From G965203045 sp965203045 (lineage in GTDB: Bacteria > Pseudomonadota > Gammaproteobacteria > PS1 > Pseudothioglobaceae), in the NCBI GenBank assembly GCA_965203045.1, contig OZ241850.1, forward strand, positions 620,001-684,000: a stretch of DNA of 64,000 nt, read 5' to 3'. The position numbers were made by a program, and so were the translations under genes. Positions 43,899 through 52,874 of the stretch are shown here, in pieces. Within the stretch, counting starts at the first letter, position 1. Each line of letters begins with the position of its first letter. The notes under the pieces are model-generated. The model ran no database searches. It worked only from the letters and a program-made list of their open reading frames with translations, and was not told the DNA's origin.

Positions 43899-44267
43899 TT
43901 ATAATACCTCTGGAGCTAAAGAAATAATTTTCATAAACTTGGTGCTACGAAGCTCGCGAGCAATAGGGCCAAAAATACGCGTCCCGATCGGTTCTAATTT
44001 ATTGTTTAACAATACCACAGCATTATTATCAAACCTCAATAATGAACCATCAGGGCGTCTAACGCCCTTAGCGCTTCTAACCACTACCGCATCATAAACA
44101 TCACCTTTTTTCACTCTACCTCTAGTATTGCTTTCTTTAATACTAACCTTGATAATATCGCCAATATTAGCATATCGTCTTTTAGACCCTCCTAAAACTT
44201 TAATACAAGTCGCAACAATAGCGCCACTATTATCGGCAATTTTGACTTTGGTTTGCATTTGTATCAT
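43899..44267 (-). CDS. rplN: 50S ribosomal protein L14
   Basis: 122 aa from ATG at 44267 (MIQMQTKVKIADNSGA), the universal L14 start; an upstream ATG at 44285 adds six residues overlapping the intergenic gap. The SKRRYANIGDIIKVS segment is diagnostic. Confidence 0.96.
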   Translation of the reverse strand: MIQMQTKVKIADNSGAIVATCIKVLGGSKRRYANIGDIIKVSIKESNTRGRVKKGDVYDAVVVRSAKGVRRPDGSLLRFDNNAVVLLNNKLEPIGTRIFGPIARELRSTKFMKIISLAPEVL

Positions 44268-44287
44268 AATCTTATACCCAAACAATA

Positions 44288-44554
44288 TTAATCAATATCC
44301 TCTAAATGCTCAACAACCTCAACTAAATTCCAGTGTTTAGTCTTAGAAAATGGTCTTGTTGCTGAAACTTTAACAATATCGCCACTTTGGGCGCTATTTT
44401 TTGCATCATGAGCATGAATTTTAGTGCTACGTCTAATAATTTTTGGATAAATAGGATGCTTAACACGCCGCTCTACCAAAACCGAAATAGTTTTATCACG
44501 ACTATTATTAACCACTTTACCGATTAAAACACGTTTTATTTTATTAGTAGCCAT
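44288..44554 (-). CDS. rpsQ: 30S ribosomal protein S17
   Basis: 88 aa: GKVVNNSRDKTISVLVERRV and the OB-fold end with ISKTKHW-like SKTKHWNLVEVVE. Primary 16S binder. Confidence 0.96.
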   Translation of the reverse strand: MATNKIKRVLIGKVVNNSRDKTISVLVERRVKHPIYPKIIRRSTKIHAHDAKNSAQSGDIVKVSATRPFSKTKHWNLVEVVEHLEDID

Positions 44555-44557
44555 AAA

Positions 44558-44770
44558 TTATCCTTTTGTTGCCAAGTTTTGATTTAACAAAGTCTTCACC
44601 CTAGCAATTTCTTTTCGCGATTTAGCAATTTTGCTTATATCATTTAATTGTCCGCCTTTATATTGCATTCTTAATTCAAAGCGCTCTTTTAACAACTTTT
44701 TCAAATGCTCTTTTAACTCATCATCACCGAACTTTTTAATTTGTTCCAATTGTTGCTTTACTTTCATCAC
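44558..44770 (-). CDS. rpmC: 50S ribosomal protein L29
   Basis: 70 aa helical hairpin protein, with LKERFELRMQYKGGQL and IAKSRKEIARVKTLL. Overlaps rplP by 4 bases. It lies near the tunnel exit by L23. Confidence 0.96.
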   Translation of the reverse strand: MMKVKQQLEQIKKFGDDELKEHLKKLLKERFELRMQYKGGQLNDISKIAKSRKEIARVKTLLNQNLATKG

Positions 44771-45180
44771 ATCACTGTTCTTTTTATTACTTTAGTCTTT
44801 AAAGGCAGCTTGGCTGTTGCCAACGCAAATGCTTCATAGGCAATACTATCCTCAATACCTTGCATCTCAAATAACATCCTGCCCGGCTGAACTTGAGCTA
44901 CCCAATATTCAACATTACCTTTACCTTTGCCCATTCTTACTTCAAGCGGTTTTTTGGTAATTGGCTTATCGGGGAAAATACGAATCCAAATTTTACCTTG
45001 TCTTTTTACATAACGTGTCATCGCTCTCCTTGCCGATTCAATTTGCCTAGCGGTAACACGTCCTCGCCCCATCGCTTGCAAACCAATATTGCCAAAACTA
45101 ACCTTGTTGCCACTGAGCGCTAAACCTCGATTGCGACCTTTCATCATTTTGCGGTATTTTGTTTGTTTTGGCTGTAACAT
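44767..45180 (-). CDS. rplP: 50S ribosomal protein L16
   Basis: 137 aa. Starts MLQPKQTKYRKMMKGRNRG, and the signature GRVTARQIESARRAMTR is intact. It organises the A-site tRNA region of 23S rRNA. Confidence 0.97.
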   Translation of the reverse strand: MLQPKQTKYRKMMKGRNRGLALSGNKVSFGNIGLQAMGRGRVTARQIESARRAMTRYVKRQGKIWIRIFPDKPITKKPLEVRMGKGKGNVEYWVAQVQPGRMLFEMQGIEDSIAYEAFALATAKLPLKTKVIKRTVM

Positions 45181-45193
45181 TTTAAATTCCTAC

Positions 45194-45892
45194 CTAATTA
45201 CGTTTAGCTTGTTTAATATCTTGAGCATGGCGGCTATTCACCTCAGTTAAAGTGCCTTTATTATGGTCTAAAATCTCGCCATTAAATATCCAAACTTTAA
45301 TACCAATTATGCCATATTGAGTTTTAGCGCTAAACATACCATAATCAATATCAGCTCTAAAAGTTTGTAGTGGCACTCTACCTTCTCTATACCACTCACT
45401 TCTAGCAATTTCAACCCCATTTAGGCGACCGCCAACTTGAACTTTAATGCCACCAGCACCTTGGCGCATAGAGTTGGCAATAGCACGTTTGACCGCGCGG
45501 CGATACATTATCCTTCTCTCTAATTGTTGCCCTATATTTTCTGCTACCAAGGTCGCATTTAACTCAGGCTTTTTAATCTCTTCAATAGTAACATAGGTAG
45601 TAGTGCCTAATATCTTGGCAATTTCATCTCTTAATTGGTCAATACCAGAACCTTTTTTACCAATTACCACACCAGGTCTTGCGGTGTAAATAATAATTTT
45701 GGCAGAAGTATCGGAGCGCTCAGTAGCCACTTTGGCGACCGAAGCGTCTTTTAGGCGCCTAAACAACATATCCCTAACTGCCAAATCAGCTAACAAATAT
45801 CTCTGATACTGCTTACCGCTGGCATACCATTTAGAATCCCAATCTCGGATAATGCCTAATCTAACACCTTTGGGGTGAACCTTTTGACCCAT
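45194..45892 (-). CDS. rpsC: 30S ribosomal protein S3
   Basis: 232 aa. KH domain with ARPGVVIGKKGSGIDQLR, C-terminal domain with GRLNGVEIARSEWYREGR. Part of the mRNA entry helicase site. Confidence 0.97.
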   Translation of the reverse strand: MGQKVHPKGVRLGIIRDWDSKWYASGKQYQRYLLADLAVRDMLFRRLKDASVAKVATERSDTSAKIIIYTARPGVVIGKKGSGIDQLRDEIAKILGTTTYVTIEEIKKPELNATLVAENIGQQLERRIMYRRAVKRAIANSMRQGAGGIKVQVGGRLNGVEIARSEWYREGRVPLQTFRADIDYGMFSAKTQYGIIGIKVWIFNGEILDHNKGTLTEVNSRHAQDIKQAKRN

Positions 45893-45903
45893 ACTTTCTA
45901 TCC

Positions 45904-46245
45904 TTAAATACTAAGTCCAATCGTAATATGACTACTTCTTTTTAAAATGCGATTAGCCCTACCTCTTGCGCGCGCTCGCATACGTTTCATAGTTGAGGCT
46001 TCATCAACACTAATATAACTAACTTTTAATTCATCAATATCTAAGCCTTGGTTATGTTCGGCATTAGAAATTGCAGAATTTAGCACTTTTTTTAGCAAGC
46101 CCGCTGCCTTTTTATTACTAAAAGATAATACATTTAATGCGTTTTCAACTGATTTATTACGTAGCTGATTAGCAACTAATCTCACCTTTGTGGGCGATAT
46201 TTTAGCGTATTTATGTCTGGCAAAGACTTGTTGTTTATCACTCAT
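45904..46245 (-). CDS. rplV: 50S ribosomal protein L22
   Basis: 113 aa; the tunnel-lining loop is visible near the C-terminus (MKRMRARARGRANRILKRSS). Fits between rpsS and rpsC. Confidence 0.97.
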   Translation of the reverse strand: MSDKQQVFARHKYAKISPTKVRLVANQLRNKSVENALNVLSFSNKKAAGLLKKVLNSAISNAEHNQGLDIDELKVSYISVDEASTMKRMRARARGRANRILKRSSHITIGLSI

Positions 46246-46248
46246 AAT

Positions 46249-46527
46249 CTATTCTTTTTTCGCTTTTCTATCAATAGGATGATTTTTAAAAATTCTAGTG
46301 ACGCTAAATTCGCCTAATTTATGCCCAATCATATTCTCATTAATAAAAATAGGAATGTGTTGCTTACCGTTATGCACAGCAATAGTAAGACCTATCATAT
46401 CTGGGACAACTACCGAACGTCGCGACCAAGTTTTAATTGGTTTTTTGCTTTTATTTTTCTGCGCTGCCAACACCTTTTGCATTAGCTTATTATCAATGAA
46501 TGGGCCCTTTCTTAGCGATCTTGACAT
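46249..46527 (-). CDS. rpsS: 30S ribosomal protein S19
   Basis: 92 aa, MSRSLRKGPFIDNKL start and GHKLGEFSVTRIFKNH near the end. In complex with S13 it contacts the A-site finger. Confidence 0.97.
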   Translation of the reverse strand: MSRSLRKGPFIDNKLMQKVLAAQKNKSKKPIKTWSRRSVVVPDMIGLTIAVHNGKQHIPIFINENMIGHKLGEFSVTRIFKNHPIDRKAKKE

Positions 46528-46539
46528 ACTTGATTTCCC

Positions 46540-47361
46540 TTATTTACGACGTCTGACAATTAAATAATTAGTGCGTTTATTGTGTCTGGTTTTATATCCT
46601 TTGGTGGGCATACCCCAAGGTGAGACCGGATGACGGCCACCACTGGTTTTTCCCTCACCACCACCATGGGGGTGGTCAACTGGATTCATCGCCACACCAC
46701 GCACTGTGGGGCGCACACCACGCCAGCGGTTAGCGCCAGCTTTACCTAGTTTTTTTAAACTATTTTCAATATTACCTACCTGCCCAATAGTTGCGCGACA
46801 ATTTGCTAACACTTTTCTAGTTTCTCCCGAGCGCAGACGAATAGTAACATACTTGCCTTCTTTGGCAACCAATTGGGCAGAAGTACCAGCGCTTCTTGCA
46901 ATTTGAGCGCCTTTTTTAGGCTTTAACTCAATGCAATGAATTACCGTTCCTAGCGGAATATTAACTAGCGGTAAAGCATTACCAATATTAATGGCAACCT
47001 GATTACCTGAGGCAATTTCATCACCGTTTTTTAAATCCTTAGGGGCAATAATATAACTTCTTTGGCCATCAGCATATACAACAAGGGCAATATTAGCGCT
47101 ACGATTAGGGTCGTATTCAATCCTTTCAACCTTGGCTTGGCAATTATCTTTGTTACGCTTAAAATCAATTAAACGATAACGTTGTTTATAACCACCACCT
47201 CTGTGGCGCGAGGTAATGCGACCGCGATTATTACGCCCACCAGTCTTGCTCTGCGCCTGTGTTAATGCGGCAAAAGGTTCGCCCCTATGTAAATCACGGT
47301 TAACTGTACTTATCATGTGCCTTCTACCAGCTGAGCTTGGTTTTCTTTTAATAACTGCCAT
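46540..47361 (-). CDS. rplB: 50S ribosomal protein L2
   Basis: 273 aa. The near-universal C-terminal motif GVAMNPVDHPHGGGEGKTSG is present, including the histidine linked to peptidyl transfer. Confidence 0.98.
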   Translation of the reverse strand: MAVIKRKPSSAGRRHMISTVNRDLHRGEPFAALTQAQSKTGGRNNRGRITSRHRGGGYKQRYRLIDFKRNKDNCQAKVERIEYDPNRSANIALVVYADGQRSYIIAPKDLKNGDEIASGNQVAINIGNALPLVNIPLGTVIHCIELKPKKGAQIARSAGTSAQLVAKEGKYVTIRLRSGETRKVLANCRATIGQVGNIENSLKKLGKAGANRWRGVRPTVRGVAMNPVDHPHGGGEGKTSGGRHPVSPWGMPTKGYKTRHNKRTNYLIVRRRK

Positions 47362-47369
47362 AATAATTC

Positions 47370-47675
47370 CTAAACTCCAGTTGCATCAATCATCTGCCCT
47401 TGGGCCACTTGAATAATGGCTTTTTTCCAACTTGCTCGACGACCAAGATTTCTAGCAAATACTTTTTGCTTACCGCGTGTATTTAGTGTTCTAACACCTA
47501 AAACATCCACATTAAATAATAACTTCACCGCCCGTGCAATATCATTTTTACTAGCATCTTTTGCCACCTTAAATACATATTGATTAAATGAGCTCAAAGT
47601 TGATGATTTCTCTGAAACCACCGGTGCTAGTAGCACTTTGTATAATTTTTCCTGATTAATGGTTTGCGTGCTCAT
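47370..47675 (-). CDS. rplW: 50S ribosomal protein L23
   Basis: 101 aa from ATG at 47675 (MSTQTINQEKLYKVLLAPVV); an ATG seven codons upstream would overlap rplD. VVSEKSS and GRRASWKKAI are family marks. Docking site for trigger factor and SRP. Confidence 0.95.
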   Translation of the reverse strand: MSTQTINQEKLYKVLLAPVVSEKSSTLSSFNQYVFKVAKDASKNDIARAVKLLFNVDVLGVRTLNTRGKQKVFARNLGRRASWKKAIIQVAQGQMIDATGV

Positions 47676-47680
47676 AACAT

Positions 47681-48301
47681 TTAAATTTTTAACCAATCAT
47701 TAATCTTTTTAAGCGCTGCCTTAGTAAGGACTACGGTTTTAAAAGCAATTAAAATAATCGGATTAATACCTGCTATATCTATAGCAGCTGCGCTGTAGAG
47801 GTTTCTAGTTGATAAATACAAATTTTTGTCAGCAACATCGGTAATAAATAGTGCATCAGCAACAGCCAATTTTTCCTGCAAAGCAACAACAGCCTTAGTG
47901 CTGGGCTTATCTAGCGCTAATTTATCCACCACTTTTAGCCTTCCATCTCTTAATAATGCAGAGAAAATCACTCTTATTGCCGCTTGATACATCTTTTTAT
48001 TAACCTTTTTACTAAAATCTCTAGGCTGGGCTGCAAAAATAACTCCGCCACTACGCCACAAAGGACTACTTCTGGTCCCAGCTCGCGCCCTGCCGCCACC
48101 TTTTTGCGAAAACGGCTTCTTACCGCCACCACGCACAGCTGAGCGATTTTTTTGCGCCTTAGTGCCAGAGCGAGCACCTGCTAAATAAGAAACAGATACT
48201 TGATGTAGCAAAGATTCGTTATAATCTTTATTAAAAACAGTATCATTGACCTCAATATTGCTGTTTCTGTTGGTAGTGGTGTTTAAAACCTTTACTTTCA
48301 T
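47681..48301 (-). CDS. rplD: 50S ribosomal protein L4
   Basis: 206 aa with the basic tunnel loop (AVRGGGKKPFSQKGGGRARAG). In E. coli L4 also represses the S10 operon through its leader; the leader here is too short for that mechanism. Confidence 0.97.
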   Translation of the reverse strand: MKVKVLNTTTNRNSNIEVNDTVFNKDYNESLLHQVSVSYLAGARSGTKAQKNRSAVRGGGKKPFSQKGGGRARAGTRSSPLWRSGGVIFAAQPRDFSKKVNKKMYQAAIRVIFSALLRDGRLKVVDKLALDKPSTKAVVALQEKLAVADALFITDVADKNLYLSTRNLYSAAAIDIAGINPIILIAFKTVVLTKAALKKINDWLKI

Positions 48302-48303
48302 AA

Positions 48304-49170
48304 TTAATCTAATTTTTTCTCAGTTGATTTTGTTTCTGTTTTCTTTAGTTTATCGGTTGATTTAATTGCTTGTTTTTCTATCTTATCAATTGATTTTGTT
48401 TCTGCTTTTTCTATCTTATCAGTTGCTTTGGTAGCTACTTTTTCAGACGCTTTTGCTTTTGTTTCTAACTGCTCAGTTTTTAACTCTTTTTGTTTGATAT
48501 TGGCAATACCTATTTTGGCATTCACTTTGGCCTTTTTTAGAGACAGAACTACTTTAACAAAGCCATATTTAGCACCAGGAACTGAACCTGCTACTAATAA
48601 AACCTGATTTTTATTATCAATTTTAATAATTTTTAAATTCTCGCTGGTAACTCGCTCCGCGCCCATGTGTCCGGGCATTTTTTTGCCCTTAAAAACCTTC
48701 CCTGGATTTTGGCATTGGCCAGTTGAACCCAAAGCGCGATGGGAAAGAGAGTTACCATGAGTGGCATCTTGCATTCTAAAATTATGGCGCTTAACCACTC
48801 CTGCAAAACCTTTGCCTTTAGATTTAGCGCTAACATTTACAAATTGCCCTTCAGCAAACAAAGATACATCTAATTCACCCTCTGGAATTTCATCTGTTCT
48901 AAATTCCCACAAACCCGCGCCAATATTTTGTTCAGCTTTAGCGTAATGCCCTTTTAGCGCCTTAGATAGACGACGAATTTTAGGTTGTCCTTTTTTGTTA
49001 AGTTTATCAACAGTTGTAACTTGTGTGGCATTATAACCATCTTTTTCAATAGTTTTAGTTTGGACGATGCGATTAGGCTCAACTTTAATTACGCTCACAG
49101 CACGAGTAATACCGCTACTTTGAATAACGCGCATCATTCCCATTTTTCTACCAATCAAACCAATTGCCAT
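48304..49170 (-). CDS. rplC: 50S ribosomal protein L3 with long repetitive tail
   Basis: 288 aa, against about 210 in E. coli. The core is standard (IGRKMGMMRV; the central loop NSLSHRALGSTGQCQNPGKV). The last 75 or so residues are low-complexity, built from imperfect repeats such as KATDKIEKAETKSIDKIEK. The extension is highly charged and probably disordered. It is in frame and the stop lies 2 nt before rplD, so it is not an annotation artefact. Confidence 0.95.
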   Translation of the reverse strand: MAIGLIGRKMGMMRVIQSSGITRAVSVIKVEPNRIVQTKTIEKDGYNATQVTTVDKLNKKGQPKIRRLSKALKGHYAKAEQNIGAGLWEFRTDEIPEGELDVSLFAEGQFVNVSAKSKGKGFAGVVKRHNFRMQDATHGNSLSHRALGSTGQCQNPGKVFKGKKMPGHMGAERVTSENLKIIKIDNKNQVLLVAGSVPGAKYGFVKVVLSLKKAKVNAKIGIANIKQKELKTEQLETKAKASEKVATKATDKIEKAETKSIDKIEKQAIKSTDKLKKTETKSTEKKLD

Positions 49171-49175
49171 ATCTT

Positions 49176-49490
49176 TTAAACCTTACGTAATTCAATCTGA
49201 GCATTAACCCCAGCAGCTAAATCTAGCTTCATTAACGCATCCATAGTCTTTTCTGTTGGATTAACCACATCTATCAAACGCACAAAAGTCCTAAGTTCGT
49301 ACTGGTCTCTAGCATCTTTATTAACATGAGGCGAAATAAGCACTGTCCAACGTTCCTTTTTAACCGGCAAAGGAATAGGACCTCTAACAGTCGAACCAGT
49401 GCGCTTAGCAGTCTCTACGATCTCGATAGTAGATTTATCAATTAAACGATGGTCAAATGCCTTTAACTTAATGCGAATATTCTCACTCAT
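49176..49490 (-). CDS. rpsJ: 30S ribosomal protein S10
   Basis: 104 aa: IRIKLKAFDHRLIDKS start and the GPIPLPVKKE loop. First gene of the S10-spc-alpha cluster. The usual str operon genes (rpsL, rpsG, fusA, tuf) are not upstream here; ispH is. Confidence 0.97.
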   Translation of the reverse strand: MSENIRIKLKAFDHRLIDKSTIEIVETAKRTGSTVRGPIPLPVKKERWTVLISPHVNKDARDQYELRTFVRLIDVVNPTEKTMDALMKLDLAAGVNAQIELRKV

Positions 49491-49528
49491 ACTGACTTGC
49501 TGCGATTTTTTGCGTCAAAAAGCCCGAG

Positions 49529-49534
49529 ATTATA
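49529..49534 (-). promoter_or_regulatory. Extended -10 promoter of the ribosomal cluster
   Basis: On the - strand TGGTATAAT, a consensus extended -10, lies about 40 bases before the rpsJ ATG, with TTGTTT a little too far upstream (19 bp). The leader would be about 30 nt, too short for an E. coli-like L4-binding structure. Confidence 0.55.
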
Positions 49535-49627
49535 CCATTGTTTTCTTTTAAAAAAACAATTTATTTTAACTAACCTCACACCTCGCTAAGGCTAGGGATA
49601 CAAAGTCATTAAATGAATATAAATTTA

Positions 49628-50551
49628 CTATCTAAGGGCTTTGGGTATGGGAAAAGTTATGCTTTCGGTTGAACCAGAGACTTCAATAATTTGCGCGCCG
49701 CTGTTTTTTTGCAATATTGCCACTACTGACTGAACCAAAACCTCAGGTGCAGAAGCACCAGCAGTTAGACCAACTGTTTTAACACCCTCTAGCCAGTGTG
49801 GCTTGATTTGATTGGCATTATCAATTAGGTAGGCAGGTTTGTTTTGTTTGGTGGCAATTTCTTTTAAGCGATTGGAATTAGAGGAACTAACCGAACCTAG
49901 CACAAACAAAATTTCACTATATTTCATCACTTTTTTTACCGCATCTTGACGGTTTTGAGTAGCATAGCAAATATCGCTTTTACGCGGTGGACTGATAGTT
50001 GGAAACTTTTGACACAAAGCATCAACAATATCAACAGTATCATCAACAGACAAAGTTGTTTGGGTGGTATATGCCAGTTTTTCATCAGCAAAATTTAGAT
50101 GTTTAATATCATCTATATTTTCTATCAAATGCACTTTGGATGTATCATCAACCTGACCAAGAGTACCCTCTACCTCGGGGTGATTGGCATGCCCGACCAA
50201 AATCACTTGTTTTTGCTGTTGTTGATTTTGTATTACCTCTTTATGAACCTTAGTTACTAGTGGGCAGGTAGCATCAAAAATAGTTTTAGTCTTGGATTGT
50301 GCTTGCCTTCTTACTTTTTTAGAAACACCATGGGCGCTAAAAATAATAACCGCGCCATCAGGAATTTGGTCAATATCATCAACAAAAATCACCCCTTTAG
50401 CTTTTAGGCCATCAACTACAAACTTATTATGCACCACCTCGTGGCGCACATAAATTGGCGGTCCATATTTATCCAAAGCGCGACGGACAATTTCAATAGC
50501 GCGGTCAACACCGGCGCAAAAACCGCGCGGATTTGCCAAATAAACTTTCAT
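49628..50551 (-). CDS. ispH: 4-hydroxy-3-methylbut-2-enyl diphosphate reductase
   Basis: 307 aa. The three [4Fe-4S] cysteines are visible in PRGFCAGVDRA (C12), FDATCPLVTKVH and DICYATQNRQ; HEVVHNKFVV and HANHPEVEGT carry the substrate histidines. Last step of the MEP isoprenoid pathway, yielding IPP and DMAPP. The FKBP gene next to it (slpA) is a conserved neighbour in gammaproteobacteria. Confidence 0.97.
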   Translation of the reverse strand: MKVYLANPRGFCAGVDRAIEIVRRALDKYGPPIYVRHEVVHNKFVVDGLKAKGVIFVDDIDQIPDGAVIIFSAHGVSKKVRRQAQSKTKTIFDATCPLVTKVHKEVIQNQQQQKQVILVGHANHPEVEGTLGQVDDTSKVHLIENIDDIKHLNFADEKLAYTTQTTLSVDDTVDIVDALCQKFPTISPPRKSDICYATQNRQDAVKKVMKYSEILFVLGSVSSSNSNRLKEIATKQNKPAYLIDNANQIKPHWLEGVKTVGLTAGASAPEVLVQSVVAILQKNSGAQIIEVSGSTESITFPIPKALR

Positions 50552-50633
50552 AGTAATAGATTGTTAGCAATTATACTGGTTTGTGGTAATGACTTTATTA
50601 TAATTTGTTGCTATTAAAATTGGCTAATGTTTT

Positions 50634-51041
50634 TTAATCGCTAGCCAATACTTTAACCTTAAATATAACATCTTGTCCAGCAAGTAAATGATTAAAGTCC
50701 ACACTTAGATGATTATCATCAATAGCCCTTATATATCCTGCTGTTTTTTTGCCATTAGGCAGTCTAAACTCAATGGCTTGGTTGATAACAAACTTAGTAT
50801 CTACATCAAAGTTGGATTTATCCATTTTTTGCACCGCTTGTGGGTCATAGGCGCCAAATGCTTGGTCTGCTGTTAGTAAAAAAGTTTCATCGCGACCAAG
50901 TTTTGCAGCAAGCACACATTTTTCTAAACAAAGGTCTAGTTGCCCATCTCCTAATTCAAACTCAAAAGGTTGGTTTGAGCATTTATCAATCAAGGTCCCG
51001 TCGCTATGGCGCAATTCAAATAGTATTTTATAAATTGTCAT
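50634..51041 (-). CDS. slpA: FKBP-type peptidyl-prolyl isomerase, SlpA type
   Basis: 135 aa from ATG at 51041 (MTIYKILFELRHSDGTLID). FKBP core split by the SlyD/SlpA-type insert (LTADQAFGAYDPQAVQK). Without a metal-binding histidine tail it is SlpA rather than SlyD. The start overlaps the accD end by 14 bases. Cytosolic folding helper, often next to ispH. Confidence 0.9.
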   Translation of the reverse strand: MTIYKILFELRHSDGTLIDKCSNQPFEFELGDGQLDLCLEKCVLAAKLGRDETFLLTADQAFGAYDPQAVQKMDKSNFDVDTKFVINQAIEFRLPNGKKTAGYIRAIDDNHLSVDFNHLLAGQDVIFKVKVLASD

Positions 51042-51885
51042 TATAAAAGCTAAATGCGTGCAGTAAGGTAGCAATAGTTGGACGCAATTCGCTTCTGGTA
51101 ACTACCATATCAATTGCCCCTTTTTCTAATAAAAATTCACTGCGCTGAAAGCCTTTAGGCAAATCTTGTTTAACAGTTTGGGCAATTACTCTAGGTCCAG
51201 CAAAACCAATAAGCGCATTAGGCTCGGCAATATTAATGTCGCCTAGCATTGCCAAACTGGCAGAAACACCTCCCATAGTAGGGTCGGTTAAAATAGAGAT
51301 AAAAGGCAGTTTAGCCTCGTTTAAAAAATTTAGAGCCAGAGCCACTTTAGACATTTGCAATAAAGAAAACAGCCCCTCTTGCATTCTAGCACCGCCACTA
51401 GCGCTAACACAAATCATCGGTGTTTTATGTTCTATACTGAAATGAACCGCTTCGGTAAATTTTTGACCAACCGCAAAGCCCATTGACCCGCCCATAAAAT
51501 TAAATTCAAAGGCGGCAACAACAATCGGTCTTTGATGCAACTTTCCAAAAATAGCAACTAACGCTTCGGTTTCTTTGGTGGTTTTTTGCGCTAAAGAATG
51601 ACGTTCCTTATATTTTTTTTGGTCTCTAAATTTGAGTGGGTCTTTGGTGGTAATGCCTTTTGCTATTTCTACTTTTTCCGTATCACTATCTAACAATAAG
51701 TCAATACGAGTTCTAGCACCAATACGCCCATGAGCGCCACACTTAGGACAAACAAATAGATTTTTCTCCAGCTCCTGATAATAAAGCGTAATCTCACAAG
51801 TGCTACATTTGCGCCAAATACCCTGCGGAATATTCTTTTTTTTACTACTGCTAATTGCAGGTAAGATTTTTTCTAGCCAACTCAT
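51028..51885 (-). CDS. accD: Acetyl-CoA carboxylase carboxyltransferase beta subunit
   Basis: 285 aa. The N-terminal zinc ribbon has CSTC and CPKC (residues about 27-49); the carboxyltransferase core has SASGGARMQEGLFSLLQM. It carboxylates acetyl-CoA together with AccA, the first step of fatty-acid synthesis. It overlaps trpA by 4 bases; trpA-accD is a widespread pair. Confidence 0.97.
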   Translation of the reverse strand: MSWLEKILPAISSSKKKNIPQGIWRKCSTCEITLYYQELEKNLFVCPKCGAHGRIGARTRIDLLLDSDTEKVEIAKGITTKDPLKFRDQKKYKERHSLAQKTTKETEALVAIFGKLHQRPIVVAAFEFNFMGGSMGFAVGQKFTEAVHFSIEHKTPMICVSASGGARMQEGLFSLLQMSKVALALNFLNEAKLPFISILTDPTMGGVSASLAMLGDINIAEPNALIGFAGPRVIAQTVKQDLPKGFQRSEFLLEKGAIDMVVTRSELRPTIATLLHAFSFYNDNL

Positions 51886-52682
51886 ACCATTTCCGCTTTG
51901 ATATTAATAACAGCATCAGCAATAACTTTTAATAAAAGCTTTTTATGCGCTTGGTGTTTTGCTATCAATTTAACCAAAGCGCTACCAACAATAACAGCAT
52001 CAGCAATTTTACTCAAATGCTTAGCTGTAGTTGCATCACCAATGCCAAAACCTACGCCAATAGGTATATTTATGTATTTGCGCACTAATTTTAACTGCTG
52101 CTTAACAGTGGATAATTGAAAATTTTTAGCTCCAGTTACCCCTTTTAAAGAAACAAAATAAGCAAAACCACTTACTTGGTCTGCTAGTAATGCTAGTCGT
52201 GCCTCAGTAGTAGTAGGTGAGATTAAAAATATTAAATCAATTCCTTTTTGTTGTAAAGTGGTTTTTAATAATACTGATTCCTCAAGTGGCATATCCACTA
52301 CCAGAACGCCATCAACACCAGCTTTTTTAGCGCTAATTGCAAACTTTTCATAGCCTATTTGCTCAATTGGATTGGCATAACCCATAAGCACAATCGGAGT
52401 TTTACTATTTTGTTGTCTGAATTTAGCAACCAACGATAACACCGCAGACAAAGAAACACCACGCGCCACTGCTCTTTGGTGAGAAGCGCTAATAATCTTG
52501 CCATCTGCCATCGGGTCTGAAAACGGCACACCAAGCTCAAGCACATCCGCCCCGCTATTAACTAAAGTTTGCATCAAAGAAATAGTAGTGCCTAAGCCGC
52601 CGTCACCAGCTGTAATAAAAGGAATGAAAGCAGTTTGATTCTTAGCTTTTAATTGACTAAAAACAGTATTTAATAACGACAT
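51882..52682 (-). CDS. trpA: Tryptophan synthase alpha chain
   Basis: 266 aa TIM barrel. Catalytic E and D are in DVLELGVPFSDPMADG, and the phosphate loop is GFGIGDA. It cleaves indole-3-glycerol phosphate and passes indole to TrpB. No trpB is present upstream here, so the trp genes are dispersed. Confidence 0.97.
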   Translation of the reverse strand: MSLLNTVFSQLKAKNQTAFIPFITAGDGGLGTTISLMQTLVNSGADVLELGVPFSDPMADGKIISASHQRAVARGVSLSAVLSLVAKFRQQNSKTPIVLMGYANPIEQIGYEKFAISAKKAGVDGVLVVDMPLEESVLLKTTLQQKGIDLIFLISPTTTEARLALLADQVSGFAYFVSLKGVTGAKNFQLSTVKQQLKLVRKYINIPIGVGFGIGDATTAKHLSKIADAVIVGSALVKLIAKHQAHKKLLLKVIADAVINIKAEMV

Positions 52683-52730
52683 AAATCATATTTGATAATT
52701 ATCCTAGCGCAATTTTACCAGTGTTGGGCG

Positions 52731-52736
52731 TATAAT
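52731..52736 (+). promoter_or_regulatory. -10 element ahead of the moaA relic/moaE
   Basis: TATAAT ten bases before the ATG of the relic; the -35 is poor. It probably still drives moaE. Confidence 0.4.
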
Positions 52737-52745
52737 GGTTTTGTT

Positions 52746-52844
52746 ATGCTAGTAGAACCTTTTAACCACCGCACAAACTATTTACGCGCTTTAATTACTA
52801 ACCATCATAATTACCGCTATTATTGCCTACAAGATGACAAATAG
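52746..52844 (+). pseudogene. moaA: Relic of the moaA 5' end
   Basis: A 32-codon frame MLVEPFNHRTNYLRALITN... mirrors the start of MoaA (typically LIDPFGR, YLR, S/T, VTDRCNFRCTYC). The cluster cysteines are mostly gone: the CxxxCxxC region now reads NHHNYRYYC. The rest of the gene is missing, and the next gene, moaE, starts 30 nt later. A radical SAM GTP cyclase therefore appears to have been lost here, leaving its start region and promoter. Confidence 0.5.
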
Positions 52845-52874
52845 CTTATCCCCACCCACTGCAAAAGGCTAAAA

